The translations under genes were made by a program, and so were the position numbers. Positions 1-10,777 of a stretch of DNA of 64,000 bases are shown piece by piece (the stretch's first letter is position 1; every line of letters begins with the position of its first letter). The notes beneath the pieces are model-generated. The model was given only the letters and a program-made list of their open reading frames with translations. It was not told the DNA's origin and did no database searches. This DNA comes from Scleroderma bovista (lineage: Eukaryota; Basidiomycota; Agaricomycetes; Boletales; Sclerodermataceae). The DNA lies in assembly GCA_037178675.1 (NCBI GenBank), contig JAYMGJ010000196.1:97347-161346 (forward strand), written 5' to 3'.

Positions 1-553
1 TCATGTAGTCGATGTGCCGTGGTTGCCCGTCAGTGAAAAAGACGGCTTTCGGTGCCTTAAGATCGACCTCCTTGATAAACCGTCCGCTGACCTGCGGCCG
101 CATCTCGAAGGTGCATGTCAGTATATCACACATGCGCTAATTTCAGGTGGAAATGTCCTTGTACATTGTCAGCAGGTATGTTCGTTGCAGCGCCAATGTT
201 GTCACGACAGTGAAACATGCTTGCAGGGTGTGTCACGCTCACCAGCAATCGTCATTGCTTACCTCATCCATAATCTCGGGATGTCGTATGATCAAGCACA
301 TGCTCTAGTAAAATGGTGCCGACCATGCATCAATCCAAATCCTGGGTTTGTTGCTGCACTCAGAGCATGGGAGAGTAGATGGCGGTCCACTGCCACTGCA
401 TCGCTAGGTCCCCAGTTCCGTCGCGCAAATACATCATATGCTGGTCTGACCTCCGCTGACCCGGCCACCAGCCTGGCGCCGACCCCGCCTGGGTACTCAC
501 AGATCATGAGGGGTACCAGCTACACTGGAAACAGTGGGGCGAGACCCTGTTAG
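1..553 (+). CDS. Dual-specificity protein phosphatase, 5'-truncated by window edge
   Basis: The reading frame is open from the first bases of the window, so the start codon lies to the left; the GTG at 14 is internal. Two exons are seen, 1-175 and 227-553, joined by a 51-bp intron (176-226, gtatgt...ttgcag). Splicing creates VHCQQGVSRSPA, a perfect HC-x5-R phosphatase P-loop (Cys codon 167-169), followed by the AYL-x-GM-x-A-x-V-x-RP-x-INPN helix typical of DUSP catalytic domains. Such enzymes remove phosphate from Ser/Thr and Tyr, often on MAP kinases. The tail after residue ~130 is Ser/Thr/Pro-rich and shows no domain. Family assignment is firm; the substrate cannot be inferred. The intron length is a multiple of three with no in-frame stop, so unspliced RNA would insert 17 residues into the active-site loop. 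Confidence 0.82.
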   Translation, partial: HVVDVPWLPVSEKDGFRCLKIDLLDKPSADLRPHLEGACQYITHALISGGNVLVHCQQVCSLQRQCCHDSETCLQGVSRSPAIVIAYLIHNLGMSYDQAHALVKWCRPCINPNPGFVAALRAWESRWRSTATASLGPQFRRANTSYAGLTSADPATSLAPTPPGYSQIMRGTSYTGNSGARPC

Positions 554-3067
554 TGTCTGTTCCAGAACAGGCAACTATAGGGCCTTTTCGAAGCTGTTCG
601 ACACGTGAAATTTCTGGTCATGCCCTTGTCAGACATGCCAGAATCGCTTTCTAGACCGCCCTGCTTCTTGCAGGGTTACAATGGTTGGTATGTACTCATC
701 ACAGGAAGTATTTCATGATGTACCAATACCCATGGACTCGAGATTGTTGTTTTGGGTTTTATCTATTTCAATTTCACTTGTGTTTTATGGTATTACTAGA
801 GTTGTATATTTGTGGCTCCTGACGATATCCCCCCCTTGCACACAACACTATCACGGATACACCTTTGTCAGTAATTGGTTGCTTGCAAAAGCGTTGTTTG
901 GGATATTAGAAACGGACGTCAGTCGACTTTGGTTCTTGCTATCACTGTTATTCTTGTTCTGCCACCTTATTATATAGTAATGTAAGCTTTGTGTGGCAGT
1001 AGTGGTTTCCGTGCAAGTCAGACTGTCAGCGTAGTGGTTAGTTTGGGGTATATGGATCCGGAATAGGTGATGACTGAGCGCCACAAGCTGCCAGTGACCC
1101 AAACTGGACCATCGATTATATGTCTTGATCCGCTCTGAAAGCAAGTTGTCCGGACAAAAAGTGGAGCAAGATGGCAAACTCTCAACATGAACGTACTTAC
1201 CAACAGTGCAAAGCATATCGGCCACTTAGTACCATTCCAGGGTCGTTCGTCCAATATTTCGCGGATAAGGGCAGGATCCGGAAGAACCACGTGCCACAAT
1301 GCCTTTCCCGGATCTACGAACATGCAGAAAACATTAGACCACAAACATCAGTAAAACGCCGATGCGTGGTCACTCCAGGCGACTGTAGACATTTTCCATG
1401 GTTCAAGGCATCCCAGAAAAGGAGAAGTAAACACAATGGGAGAACCTGCAGAATGGAGGTTACGTGGCATCGACGTAGAACTGAACTGGCTAAGGACAAT
1501 GCCATTTTCTATACTTTACGAGTAAAAACAGACAAGCCAGTTGGTATGTCAATCTTGTTGAACCCTGCCAACTATAACATTCATCAGTGATCGAGAACAG
1601 ACTTGGAGGTGCACCAATCAACGCAGGACTCAACGTAGGTGGTATCGTGACGAAGCCATTAGCCCAGAAAGAAATGATTTCCAAGGACTAATATCAGCAT
1701 TTCAAGGTGTGGCAGAGCGAGGTTGAGGAGTTCTTACATCGATCCACATCTCTGGGGATCGAAGACGGGTCGTCTTCCATCTCTTCGCAATGTTTCAGGA
1801 AAGTTGATGGCCACGAGGTCAATTGAGCCATCGGAATTAGTTATCATCAATACGGGTGACGATCGAAGTATGCCCCATTCCTATCGGGTGGGAGGTTCCA
1901 CCCGACGGGGCGGTCCGTTGTTCATTGAATGTCAATAACTGATGGGGACTTGGCATCCAACAGACCAAGTTTCTGGCATGTGTGAGGAAATGAAGCCCAT
2001 TCCTCCTGCGTAGACCGATTCATCAAGAGATGAAGAGGCGCTCTGCTACAACGATTTCTCATACGTGCTTCCTGAGTAACATCATCCTTCATGACGAAAG
2101 AATGAGGGTAATTTAACACCCCTAGCCACGGCCCTCCGAACCAGTTCAGTTCAGCGGATGTGGCAAGAAACATACATCTCCCCGCGCCAAATTTGACGAT
2201 GTATACCTGTCAATGCGAAGGGTCAACAATTGAGCTCAGAAAATGCCACTGACGGGGGACCATTTCTTAGCCTTTGACCAAGGACAATATATACTATGGG
2301 CTTACTTCTTATTTGTCAGGTACCACAAGCTTCTCGGGTGTTTGCTCGAAGGACTCCAGGCAAAGATGCTGATATGCGGAAAATATTAGTGCAGGATCAA
2401 GTAAGCGAACCCACCTCTTCCACGTATAAAATATGTACAGACGAATAGGGCGCTATTCTTCAAACAGTTCAATTCCAACAGACAAAATGATCCATTTCTT
2501 CATCTCTACTCTTTTTGTGCATTTCTCTTGACCTGCCGACAGTATCCCGCATGTGTACACTGCTGAGACAAATGACGTCGGCGCGAAGGTCATCTAATAC
2601 TCGACTCAACCAACTCTCCTGCTCACCTTATACACAGCTCTGTGCAATGACGATACGTGCTGAAAATCAGGCTACCATTGTTACAACAACAAGGAGTGTA
2701 ATTGTAAGAGTTTAGAGTCAGAGATTTCAAGCAACCGAATTATATAATCACGACGGGCCAATCACACTCTGATCAGAATTTTGGCTGTGGGAACGCTGCC
2801 CCCCTTCGAACTCTCAAGCAGCGCTGGCTTTCTGGCAATCCAACGGCACGCTGCTGGCATTTCGAACCTGGCCGTGAGTGTTGTTCTTGTGTCACCATTC
2901 TGCCGTCCTCACGCACATAAGACGTCGACAAACCAGAGAGAACTAACCTGATTGTATTACCACAAGCTACACGCCTACCGTTTCGATCCAGCAACCCGTG
3001 ACCGATCGAGGTATGGATACCATTCACTGTGAGTGATCTCACCGAAACTGATGCGCACTTGTGCAGC
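554..3067. other. Intergenic, no gene recognised
   Basis: Only short, overlapping frames without recognisable domains are present on either strand. A 98-codon frame at 681-977 is Leu/Phe-rich because the DNA is AT-rich and is not a convincing gene. 2400-3060 probably holds the promoter and leader of the HET-type gene that follows. I see no repeat family shared with the rest of the window. Confidence 0.5.
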
Positions 3068-4496
3068 ATGCGCCTGATCGACGTAAAAGCCTTTCTTAGG
3101 ATGGAGAGTTTGATTAGAAGGGGAAAGCGAGTGGATTGTCGCACCAAAGTCCTCGAGTTCGGTGATGACGAGACTCGGTATGCGATCCTATCCCATCGGT
3201 GGATGGCTCAAGAAGTGGACTATGACGAGATGGTTGTGCTCGCGAAGATGGCCGTGAAGGAGAGAGATGAAATTCGCCAGCGTGATGGCTATCAAAAGAT
3301 CCTTCAGAGCTGCAAGCGGGCCCAGAAGGACGGGTATGAGTGGTTGTGGGTCGACACTTGCTGCATCGACAAGCGAAGCAGCGCAGAGCTATCCGAGGCA
3401 ATTAATTCTATGTATCGGTGGTATGAAAACGCGAAAGTATGCTATGCATACCTCCACGACGTTTCCGATCCATGGTTTCCTACTGCGAGTGATGACGAGA
3501 GGTATCCCGATTTCAGTGGATGGCCAGAGTGGTTCTCGCGTGGGTGGACGCTACAAGAGCTGATAGCCCCAATGCACCTACCTTGGTAGGCATTGCCTTG
3601 CTCGCAGAGCAAAGGGTTCTGGGATTTCGTTATATCGTGGGAACATATCACGACAGAACTTTTTGCCTTCTTTGGACCCGTATGATTCGGTTGACAACCA
3701 ACCTTTCAATACCCTTCAGTACTTCAAGAGTTACAATTTGGATTTCCATTCGCGAGCAAGGGTTCTGCCGACGCAGGCGGCATTTCGAGTCACTGAAGTT
3801 CCGGAGCATATATTGACACATGGACTTTATGGAAACCGCCCGTGTGTTGCTCAAATCATGTCGTGGGCGGCCAATCAGACAACGAACGACGCGAGTCGAG
3901 GACAGAGCTTATTCGCTGATGGGTCTGCTGGACGTGAATATGCCAATGCTGTATGGGGAGGGGGTGAAAGCATTTCACCATCTTCAGCTGGAGATCATCC
4001 ACACATCGGACGACCAGAGCATCTTTGCATGGGGTTGTGACGTGCGGACTCGCATTATCCTTGCGGATGACCCGAGCTTCCTCAAGAATTGTGGTAGAAT
4101 GGAACTGATAGGTCACGACTAATTCATCCAACATATCAAAGAGTACATCCCAGCAGAAGAGCCGGACTCGATCGAGGATCGACTCGGTAAATATGTGTCC
4201 ACACCCTGCGCATCCAGGGGGCCTTCCACAATTGCGCCAAGTCTATCTCAGATACCAAGACCTGCCACATCGCAACGCCACATTTGAAATCGACGATAGC
4301 GCGCTCACTGAGAATGGCTTCGCTCGCTGCAATGCGTACCCAATGAAATTCGCAGGAGACGCCCCCACGCTGACCAGCACCGATCCTCTTTGCGTCTAAG
4401 TCTATTCTTATATTCTAACTAACCATCGCCTTGTAGTGGGCCTTGGACAATCTTTTGGCAAGAGCTGGATATATTATGTCGTTGCTGATGAATCTA
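3068..4496 (+). pseudogene. HET-domain (heterokaryon incompatibility-type) gene, decayed and interrupted
   Basis: The start at 3068 gives MRLIDVKAFL, the usual beginning of basidiomycete HET proteins. Conserved blocks follow in order: YAILSHRW, WLWVDTCCIDK, AELSEAINSMYRWY, CYAYLHDV and RGWTLQELIAP (to ~3575); then VPEHILTHGL and MSWAAN (~3790-3880); RVEDRAYSLMGLLDVNMPMLYGEG (split here as RVEDRAYSLMG and LLDVNMPMLYGEG) and SDDQSIFAWG (~3890-4035); and a C-terminal QVYLRYQDLPHRN region (4230-4395). These fall in different frames: stop at 3587, a shift near 3880-3895, stop at 4120. An intron from 3586 is possible, but no junction I tried keeps frame. A last exon after a ttgtag acceptor (~4436) encodes GQSFGKSWIYYV up to 4496, where the palindromic element begins; no HET sequence was recognised beyond it. 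HET proteins trigger incompatibility or cell-death responses. This copy is very probably dead. Confidence 0.8.
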
Positions 4497-4918
4497 ACTT
4501 ATCTTGAGAAATTTACGGTTGCTGCAAGGCCAGATCGGGAGCGGGGGCACGTGCCTTGCCTTTCCAGGAAAGAGGGGGCGGGACCCCGACAGTCGGGAGC
4601 CCATGTCGGCATGGGGGTGCCTCGCTGGGACGGCATCGTTGCCGTAAGTCCGCGAGCGTCAGTGAGCGTGAGCCGTGACAGGCGTGATTGACGGAGTGCT
4701 CGACGGAACGGAACGGGTGCTGGGTTCAGGCCGAGTGAGACTGTCCGAAGGCCGAGGGACGAAAAAACTCAATTTGGTGGCTCGCTGTGGGATCACCAGA
4801 CTCATCAGAGGGACAGAAAAAGCAATGCAGCATTGTAGTGACTCTAGGGTACAGGAAGGAAATGTCTAGTTGAAAAACCAAAATGAAAAATGAAAAAGAT
4901 TGCTGGTCACTGTCATCG

Positions 4919-5225
4919 TCACTGCTGGGCAGCGTGGGAAGCCTGATGACGGCCTCGAACCTCTGCATTTCCTCGAACCTGGTGAGCATGGGTGATGGCT
5001 CTGAAGAGTGCTGCAATGCCCTTCTCGATGGCATCCCCATACGCCTGAATAAATTCCTCCTCATTGCTATTGTACCTGAGTGAACATGTCAGTGAGCATT
5101 GACATGATATTAAGAAAATTGAGGGAGTAGGCACTCACCGCTCAAGGAATTCGGTTGCAATTGTCCACCGCTGGTTGTACTTGGATTGCCACTTGCGGTT
5201 GGATCTGTGCGTGTACTCGTATGAC
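4919..5225 (-). pseudogene. 3'-terminal exons of an unassigned gene inside the palindrome
   Basis: On the minus strand an exon in the loop (5225-5139) reads THRSNRKWQSKYNQRW and ATEFLER. It joins through a 63-bp intron (5138-5076, gtgagt...tcactcag) to an exon 5075-4919 reading YNSNEEEFIQAYGDAIEKGI and then ALFRAITHAHQV, ending at a stop. The splice keeps the frame. The right arm repeats only the last exon on the plus strand (from about 5238), so the upstream exon exists once, in the loop. This looks like an inverted duplication of a gene end. I do not recognise the family; the upstream part of the gene is absent. Confidence 0.55.
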
Positions 5226-5658
5226 ATCTTCACTCAGGTACAATAGCAATGAGGAGGAATTTATTCAGGTGTATGGGGATGCCATCGAGAAGGGCATTGC
5301 AGCACTCTTCAGAGCCATCACCCATGCTCACCAGGTTCGAGGAAATGCAGAGGTTCGAGGCCATTGTCAGGCTTCCCACGCTGCCCAGCAGTGACGACGA
5401 CAGTGACCAGCAATCTTTTTCATTTTTCATTTTGGTTTTTCAACTAGACATTTCCTTCCTGTACCCTAGAGTCACTACAATGCTGCATTGCTTTTTCTGT
5501 CCCTCTGATGAGTCTGGTGATCCCACAGCGAGCCGCCAAATTGAGTTTTTTCGTCCCTCGGCCTTCGGACAGTCTCACTCGGCCTGAACCCAGCACCCGT
5601 TCCATTCCGTCGAGCACTCCATCAATCATGCCTGTCACGGCTCACGCTCACTGACGCT

Positions 5659-5936
5659 GAAAAGATAACAAAGTGTTTGGGTGGCTGCTCCCTCAGATGA
5701 GGTGCATTCAACCCAGGGACTTCTGGAGGTCTGGCAAGGCTCCCAAGGACTAAGGAAACTAAGAAACTAGAGAGTGGAAGGGTTGTTCAGTCACTCCAGG
5801 ACTGAGCTCAAAGATATACACTGAAGAGAAGGATATTGCTTAGTAAGCTAAGTACAAGCCTACATAGCTAAGGTAAGAGTCCAGTATCAGTACTACCAAT
5901 CTACACACCCAGAGACAGGACTGTCTCTACAATGCT
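5659..5936. mobile_element. 278-bp insertion in right palindrome arm, possible solo LTR
   Basis: The segment is present only in the right arm, so the left arm shows the empty site (gacgctcgcgg). The flanks repeat gct at 5656-5658 and 5934-5936. Alternatively the insert can be read as TG...CA (tgaaaagataac...ctctaca) with a 4-bp duplication acgc/atgc differing by one CpG-type change. It has no ORF of note. A small solo LTR or non-autonomous element is the likely identity. Confidence 0.55.
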
Positions 5937-6094
5937 CGCGGACTTATGGCAATGATGCCGTCCCAGCGAGGCACCCCCATGCCGACATGGGCTCCCGACT
6001 GTCAGGGTCCCACCCCCTCTTTCCTGGAAAGGCAAGGCACATGCCCCTGCTCCCGATCTGGCCTTGCAGCAACTGTAAATTTCTCAAGATAAGT

Positions 6095-6729
6095 GGACAG
6101 CCTTCAATGTTAATGTGGGTAGTTTTTTCGTACGTCTTATTGGCATTGATATCACTATTTATTTAGAGAACAGACGATCCCGGCTGTGACTGGCAGGGTC
6201 TCATGATACTCGATCGGCCAAGAAAATACAGCAGCTACACCACTGAAACCACAAGCGTGTGATATGTATTACAGTGTTGAGAGAAAGGTTGTCTTGATGG
6301 TACGGGTTGAGAATGTACTATGATGGATTCCATTTATGTTCAAACAACCAACGAATTCATATGGTTCTTGCATGTCTATAATATTGACAGTCACTCCATA
6401 TAAGCTTCTCTGGTCATATCAGATCAATGTAAATTTTTGTTCCAATGGCCATCAGCCCTAAAATGATACTCCAAGTATCAGGCCATATATTCTGAGTAGA
6501 GTAATCCCCTAGATTCTGACATCTCAACATTACCTTACAAATGACTATGTAACTCATCTCACCATGATAATCATGTGTACCGTATATCACACTCCAGTGG
6601 CAAATTACCTGGACAATAACTGAGCTTATTTCCACCTTTTTGTTCTTGTATTGCTTTGTTACTATTTCATTCACCAGTCAAATAAGTAGTACAAGTCAAC
6701 AGTAATACGTAGATAAATGCCATTATGCA
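6095..6729. other. AT-rich spacer, no gene recognised
   Basis: The stretch after the palindrome is AT-rich with only short frames. I found no continuation of the HET gene here that could be recognised. Confidence 0.4.
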
Positions 6730-7040
6730 GGGGAAGTGAGTGAGTAGCCGCTGTCATCGTTGTCGCCGCCATTGTCATTGTCATCATCATACTGCCGTGG
6801 CACTCGCCACGGGCGTCACTTTGTTGTTGTTGTCGTGGCTGTCGTCGCCGTTGTGCCTCTTCACTGTCACTGTTGTCGTCACCGTCGTGATGCCACCAAG
6901 GCACTCATCACCTGCATCACCTCGTCGACGTCATCCCTATACATCGCCACTGGCATCCTGCGTCATCGACAGTCTTGCATTGTCGGCACTGGCCATCTTC
7001 GTTGTATGTCGCGTCCCTGTTGTCATCGCCCTTGACAAGT
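6730..7040. repeat. Triplet-rich low-complexity island (GTC/GTT/ATC)
   Basis: The plus strand is built of gtc, gtt, atc and gcc triplets, giving Val/Ser/His-rich or Asp/Thr-rich frames on either strand. Similar islands occur at 7890-8340 and, in opposite orientation, at 57840-58335, where ~85-bp degenerate units can be made out. I regard the open frames here as by-products of composition. Confidence 0.6.
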
Positions 7041-7889
7041 GCAGGAATGAAAAATAGTAATGCTGTATAATTATGCAATGCTGAGTCTGTATGCAAATGA
7101 AGCAGAAGAGAAATGAAGAGAGAGATGGTGCTGCCTCAGGGGAACAAAAGCATGTGTGACAAGGACAGAATCGAATACGAGTGCTTACCGACTGGAGTAA
7201 AGGTATCTGGGGGTGGGGAGCATACAGAAGGGAGATGGTTGGGCTGGTTGGACAGGCCCAAGTACCGGTGAAGCCATCAGATACAAATGACAGTACTATG
7301 ATAGTGTTGTAGAGGACTTAGTACATGGCAGCGGTGATGAATGTCATCTAGCCTCTGGTGCTGGTGCTGGTGCTGGGGTAGTTGTCGTGGTCGAAAAGGC
7401 TTGATTACATAATGGTGCATGGTCCGAGCCGTTGATCAGTAAGGACCCTCAATGCAAAATGAGGGGGTCAGATTGATAACTGCTGGACGCACCGTCAACT
7501 GCACTGCCATGTACCCCGATAGCGGACCTGCCACTCAATGCATTCCAGATCTGAATATTGATCAGTATTATGGCACACGTCAGATAGTAGCTGAGTTAGA
7601 CCCATATGGACTTTCCACCTTCCCCACCTTGTTGTCTCCACATTTGGTTAGGCACTGCTTGCTCACAGTAGCTGATGACAAGGTCCTACTAGGCCCGACT
7701 GAGGGGTTGGGTTTGCACACCTGATTTGTGTCCTTTGGGTCTCCCAGCAGACCGAAGAAAGGGAAAGTTGTTTGCTCTTGACGTAAGTAACACATATCCT
7801 ATTGGTCACCTGGTGAGTACATAAATGGTAGTCGTTCGGAAACTCACCTTGCTGATATAATCATGCACGCTTTCAAAAAAATTTATAAG
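7041..7889. other. Spacer between the two low-complexity islands, no gene recognised
   Basis: A 90-codon plus-strand frame at 7452-7724 and a minus-strand frame at 7580-7795 show no family features. A short tctggtgctggtgctggtgctgg run lies near 7353. Confidence 0.35.
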
Positions 7890-8340
7890 TCCCTTCTCGG
7901 CCCCTGCTTCCTCCATCACCGGCTCCACCATCACCACTGTGAACGACAGTGACAACCACCATCCAAAACAACGGTAATGGCCACCACCACCAACATCCAT
8001 CATCACCACCGCAAGAAACAGCAACAACAACGATCACCATCTGATAACGATAGCAATACCGCACCCACTGTGAATCCCAGCACCCAACTACTGCCCTGAA
8101 TGATGGCAACCACCAACCACCTCCCTGAATGACGGCAATGACCACTATCATTCCGCTGCTGCCGCCACTTCGAACGATGGCGATGGCCACCACCCTCTGG
8201 TATAACTGCCGCCTCACCACCACGATCTCGACCAGTGCGATGACGACGATATCCACCACCAACTCCCACTGTCTGATCACGACAATGAACGCCACCGTTG
8301 CCACCACATCAGCGATGATGAACCCCTTGGGCAATACCCT
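7890..8340. repeat. Second triplet-rich low-complexity island
   Basis: Dominated on the plus strand by acc, atc, gac and aac triplets, so the minus-strand frame (161 codons, 7873-8358) is almost all Val, Ile, Gly and Trp. It appears to belong to the same degenerate family as 6730-7040 but in the opposite orientation. Confidence 0.6.
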
Positions 8341-10465
8341 CTGCGCATTCATCCCCACTCCTCGTTGTTTGCATGATTGCTGTTATTTGTCCTCCCCCCC
8401 CTTCCTGTCTGTTTGTCCATTTGCATAGTACATTGTTACTGTATCCCACATGTCTGTATTGAATCAGAGTATAATGTGACCAGATTTGCGAATATCCAAA
8501 AAAAGTGTGACATTTTCCCCTGCTATTATGTAGTGATTATGGAGGCATGAAAATCAAAATTTAGCTCGTTTCCCAACTATATCTACAAGACAGTTCTTCT
8601 GATGGATAGCCATGCCATGAGACACAATAATCATTGTTTCGGGGATTAATGAGTTGTGTTATGTATACCAGAGTCTGTCAGGTCCATATTGATGACCTTG
8701 ATTGTCATAACTTAGCATGTTTGTTGGAGTACTGAACATATGACAACTAGTTGGCATCTGTAGAAAGTATATAATGGAAAATCCGGAAGATACTATTGCT
8801 CGGCAATTTGCCATGAGACAGTGTTGTGACTAATGCATTTCTATGAGAGAATATTTAACATAGACCTAGCGTTTTATACCCTGATATTCTAATAACAGAC
8901 ACACTTTGTATTATTCTAATTACATTTATTCGAGTGAATTATAAGGGGTATATAAGCCTATGTCACGAATTTGTTAAACCCGTGGTGTACGAAATAGAGG
9001 GGATTTCCGGTAATTTCTTGGCCACAGTATCAAAGTGAGCACACATGCCTTTTATACAATGTTTAAGCCATACGAGAACAGCTGGGGGACTATGGTCGTT
9101 TTACGCACTCCAAGGAATTCTGCTGCGAAGGAAACCTCTATTCTGACCGCGAGTTGCTATCACCCCAGGGCAGCACAAACTATCTTCGATGGGTCGTGTG
9201 ACGGCCTCGAATCGGACGGACTCACGTCATCTCGATTTATACAAACCACTGATGCCTGTCACTTCCAAGTAACGACAACCTCAAGTCATTGTTGACTTCG
9301 TTCTCTACTCGACTCACCAACAGATACCTCGTCACAAGTGTCATACAATGTCCTCCTGATCCTTTCCGGCCTGGCTCCAACGTTACAACACCTTTGTACA
9401 GCGTTGCGAAGCCATTTGTTTGGTTCCAAAGTGAAAGTGTTGGTCGTGTCAGAAGAGCTGTCAGGCGACGAGTTGCGAGGTGAGACGAAGGGTGACCAAG
9501 TGAGGGTTAATGATATAGATGAGATGAAGTTGTGAAGCGCCATTTTCTGAGTCATCGGTTGTTCTCTGGCCGTCTGTTCGTCTATTCTTGCTATGTATTC
9601 TTTCGTGTATCATTTCTAAGTATTGCAGTCTCTAGTCTAAGGCAAGGAACACACTGAGGAATTGTCCTGCTTGTCAAGGACCGGCCCGGGAGCCCTCGAC
9701 CATCCCTTCTTGTCCATTTCACATTCACACCTACAAATGTCTTTACACAACTCAATTCGCCCACGCACAGAGGACATAATATTTGACAGAACCATATCGC
9801 ATTCTCGACCCATGTAAGGAACTGACACGAACTAGCTAGAAATCACGATATATCCTCAATGTACGAAGCACACGAGAGGGCCTGGGCGTTGGTGAGGGCG
9901 CCTATAGCGGACGTTATGGTCGATACCGGGTAACTGGTGTCGATCTTCCTGCGACCGGCAAGATCCAAGAAGGGCAGCCTGGGGCCAGGTTAGATCCCGC
10001 GCCGCGCTATGGTATGCAGGCATTGTTTTAGCTTTGACTTTCTTTGTACCTTAGATACCTTGTTCGCTCGGGCGTCGAGCCACTCGCGCTTTGACGTCTC
10101 TACAGTACTTATACCGCCTGTATCTGCCTTAGCAGCAGAAATCCGATTTCCCCCAGTTTTTGTATCACACGTCCGAGTCTTCAGTGCAAGCAGTCATCGA
10201 GTCCAGCGTTTTATCTACTACAACATCTGCCTTCCAGTACTACTAGTCATCTCTCATCTCTCCCTACCCCTTGTCCTCTTGAACACCCGAACCCGCACCT
10301 TCCCTTACATCTGGAGCCCACCGCAAGTTCAAAGGACCCCCTGAACCTTGGGCTTGCACCCCCTTACCACTCATATTGTTCAAGATTCACTAAGTTTCTT
10401 TTCTGCTCCCGAGTCCGATCACATCAGATTTCAGTATTCCGCTGCAGATCGAAGAAAGTAGGGAC
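8341..10465. other. AT-rich intergenic, no gene recognised
   Basis: 8440-9030 is AT-rich with no frame of interest. Frames at 9035-9295 (+) and 9286-9555 (-) overlap each other and show no domain. The pyrimidine-rich stretch at about 10180-10440 looks like a fungal promoter or leader in front of the small frame at 10466. Confidence 0.35.
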
Positions 10466-10777
10466 ATGTGTAGGCAAGACAGCCGTCCTCAGCCGTTCGA
10501 AAATCCTCTAAAGAATACCCCAGTACAATCCAGAACTATCCGCCCACCGTCGGCGCCATTTTGTCTGCGCCCAGGCTTTCCTGATTCACCATTATCGCCG
10601 GGCCCGACTCCGACTTCGGCGATCCCTGCGGAAGATGACACTATCTTGTTCCAAGACCATCACAATATGATTAGAGACCACCACATGAAGCACGCAAAGG
10701 TCAAACCAGTCGAGATAGAAAGAGCTCGGTGGAGAATTTTTGGTCTGCCTAGGGAAGACTGGGTCACATGCCACTGA
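10466..10777 (+). CDS. Possible small protein, 103 aa, unassigned
   Basis: The frame starts MCRQDSRPQP and is Pro-rich for the first ~55 residues (RPPSAP, SPLSPGPTPTS), then has a His/acid-rich part (FQDHHNMIRDHHMKH) and ends RWRIFGLPREDWVTCH. A pyrimidine-rich leader precedes it. Codon use is coding-like, but I recognise no family and see no introns. It could be a genuine short gene, the first exon of a longer one, or chance. Confidence 0.25.
   Translation: MCRQDSRPQPFENPLKNTPVQSRTIRPPSAPFCLRPGFPDSPLSPGPTPTSAIPAEDDTILFQDHHNMIRDHHMKHAKVKPVEIERARWRIFGLPREDWVTCH

Larger units (their letters stand above)
4497..6094. repeat. 1.6-kb palindrome: two 595-bp inverted arms around a 130-bp loop
   Basis: The left arm (4497-5091) starts acttatcttgag; the right arm (5222-6094) ends with its complement ctcaagataagt. 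The right arm is 873 bp, but removing the extra segment 5659-5936 (278 bp) leaves exactly 595 bp, equal to the left arm. The arms differ at scattered positions, many of them C/T or G/A changes. The palindrome sits in the C-terminal coding region of the HET gene. The arms and loop carry the end of an unassigned gene. Transcription across it would make a very long hairpin RNA. No target duplication is evident and no transposase is encoded. Confidence 0.9.

Noticed and set aside
14..16. GTG start codon for the phosphatase
   Set aside because: Eukaryotic genes do not normally start at GTG and the frame is open to the window edge with domain-like sequence, so the gene begins outside.
681..977. 98-aa membrane protein
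   Set aside because: The hydrophobic composition follows from AT-rich DNA; there is no supporting start context, intron or family.
4882..5587. 112-codon ORFs in both palindrome arms (4726-5064 minus, 5249-5587 plus)
   Set aside because: They are frame-shifted shadows of the terminal exon; the spliced frame with an upstream exon in the loop is better supported.
7873..8358. 161-codon minus-strand Val/Ile/Trp-rich frame
   Set aside because: It is a product of triplet-rich low-complexity DNA, with no start context or domain.
9286..9555. 89-codon Ser/Thr-rich minus-strand ORF
   Set aside because: It overlaps an equally long plus-strand frame and has no recognisable motif; neither can be preferred.
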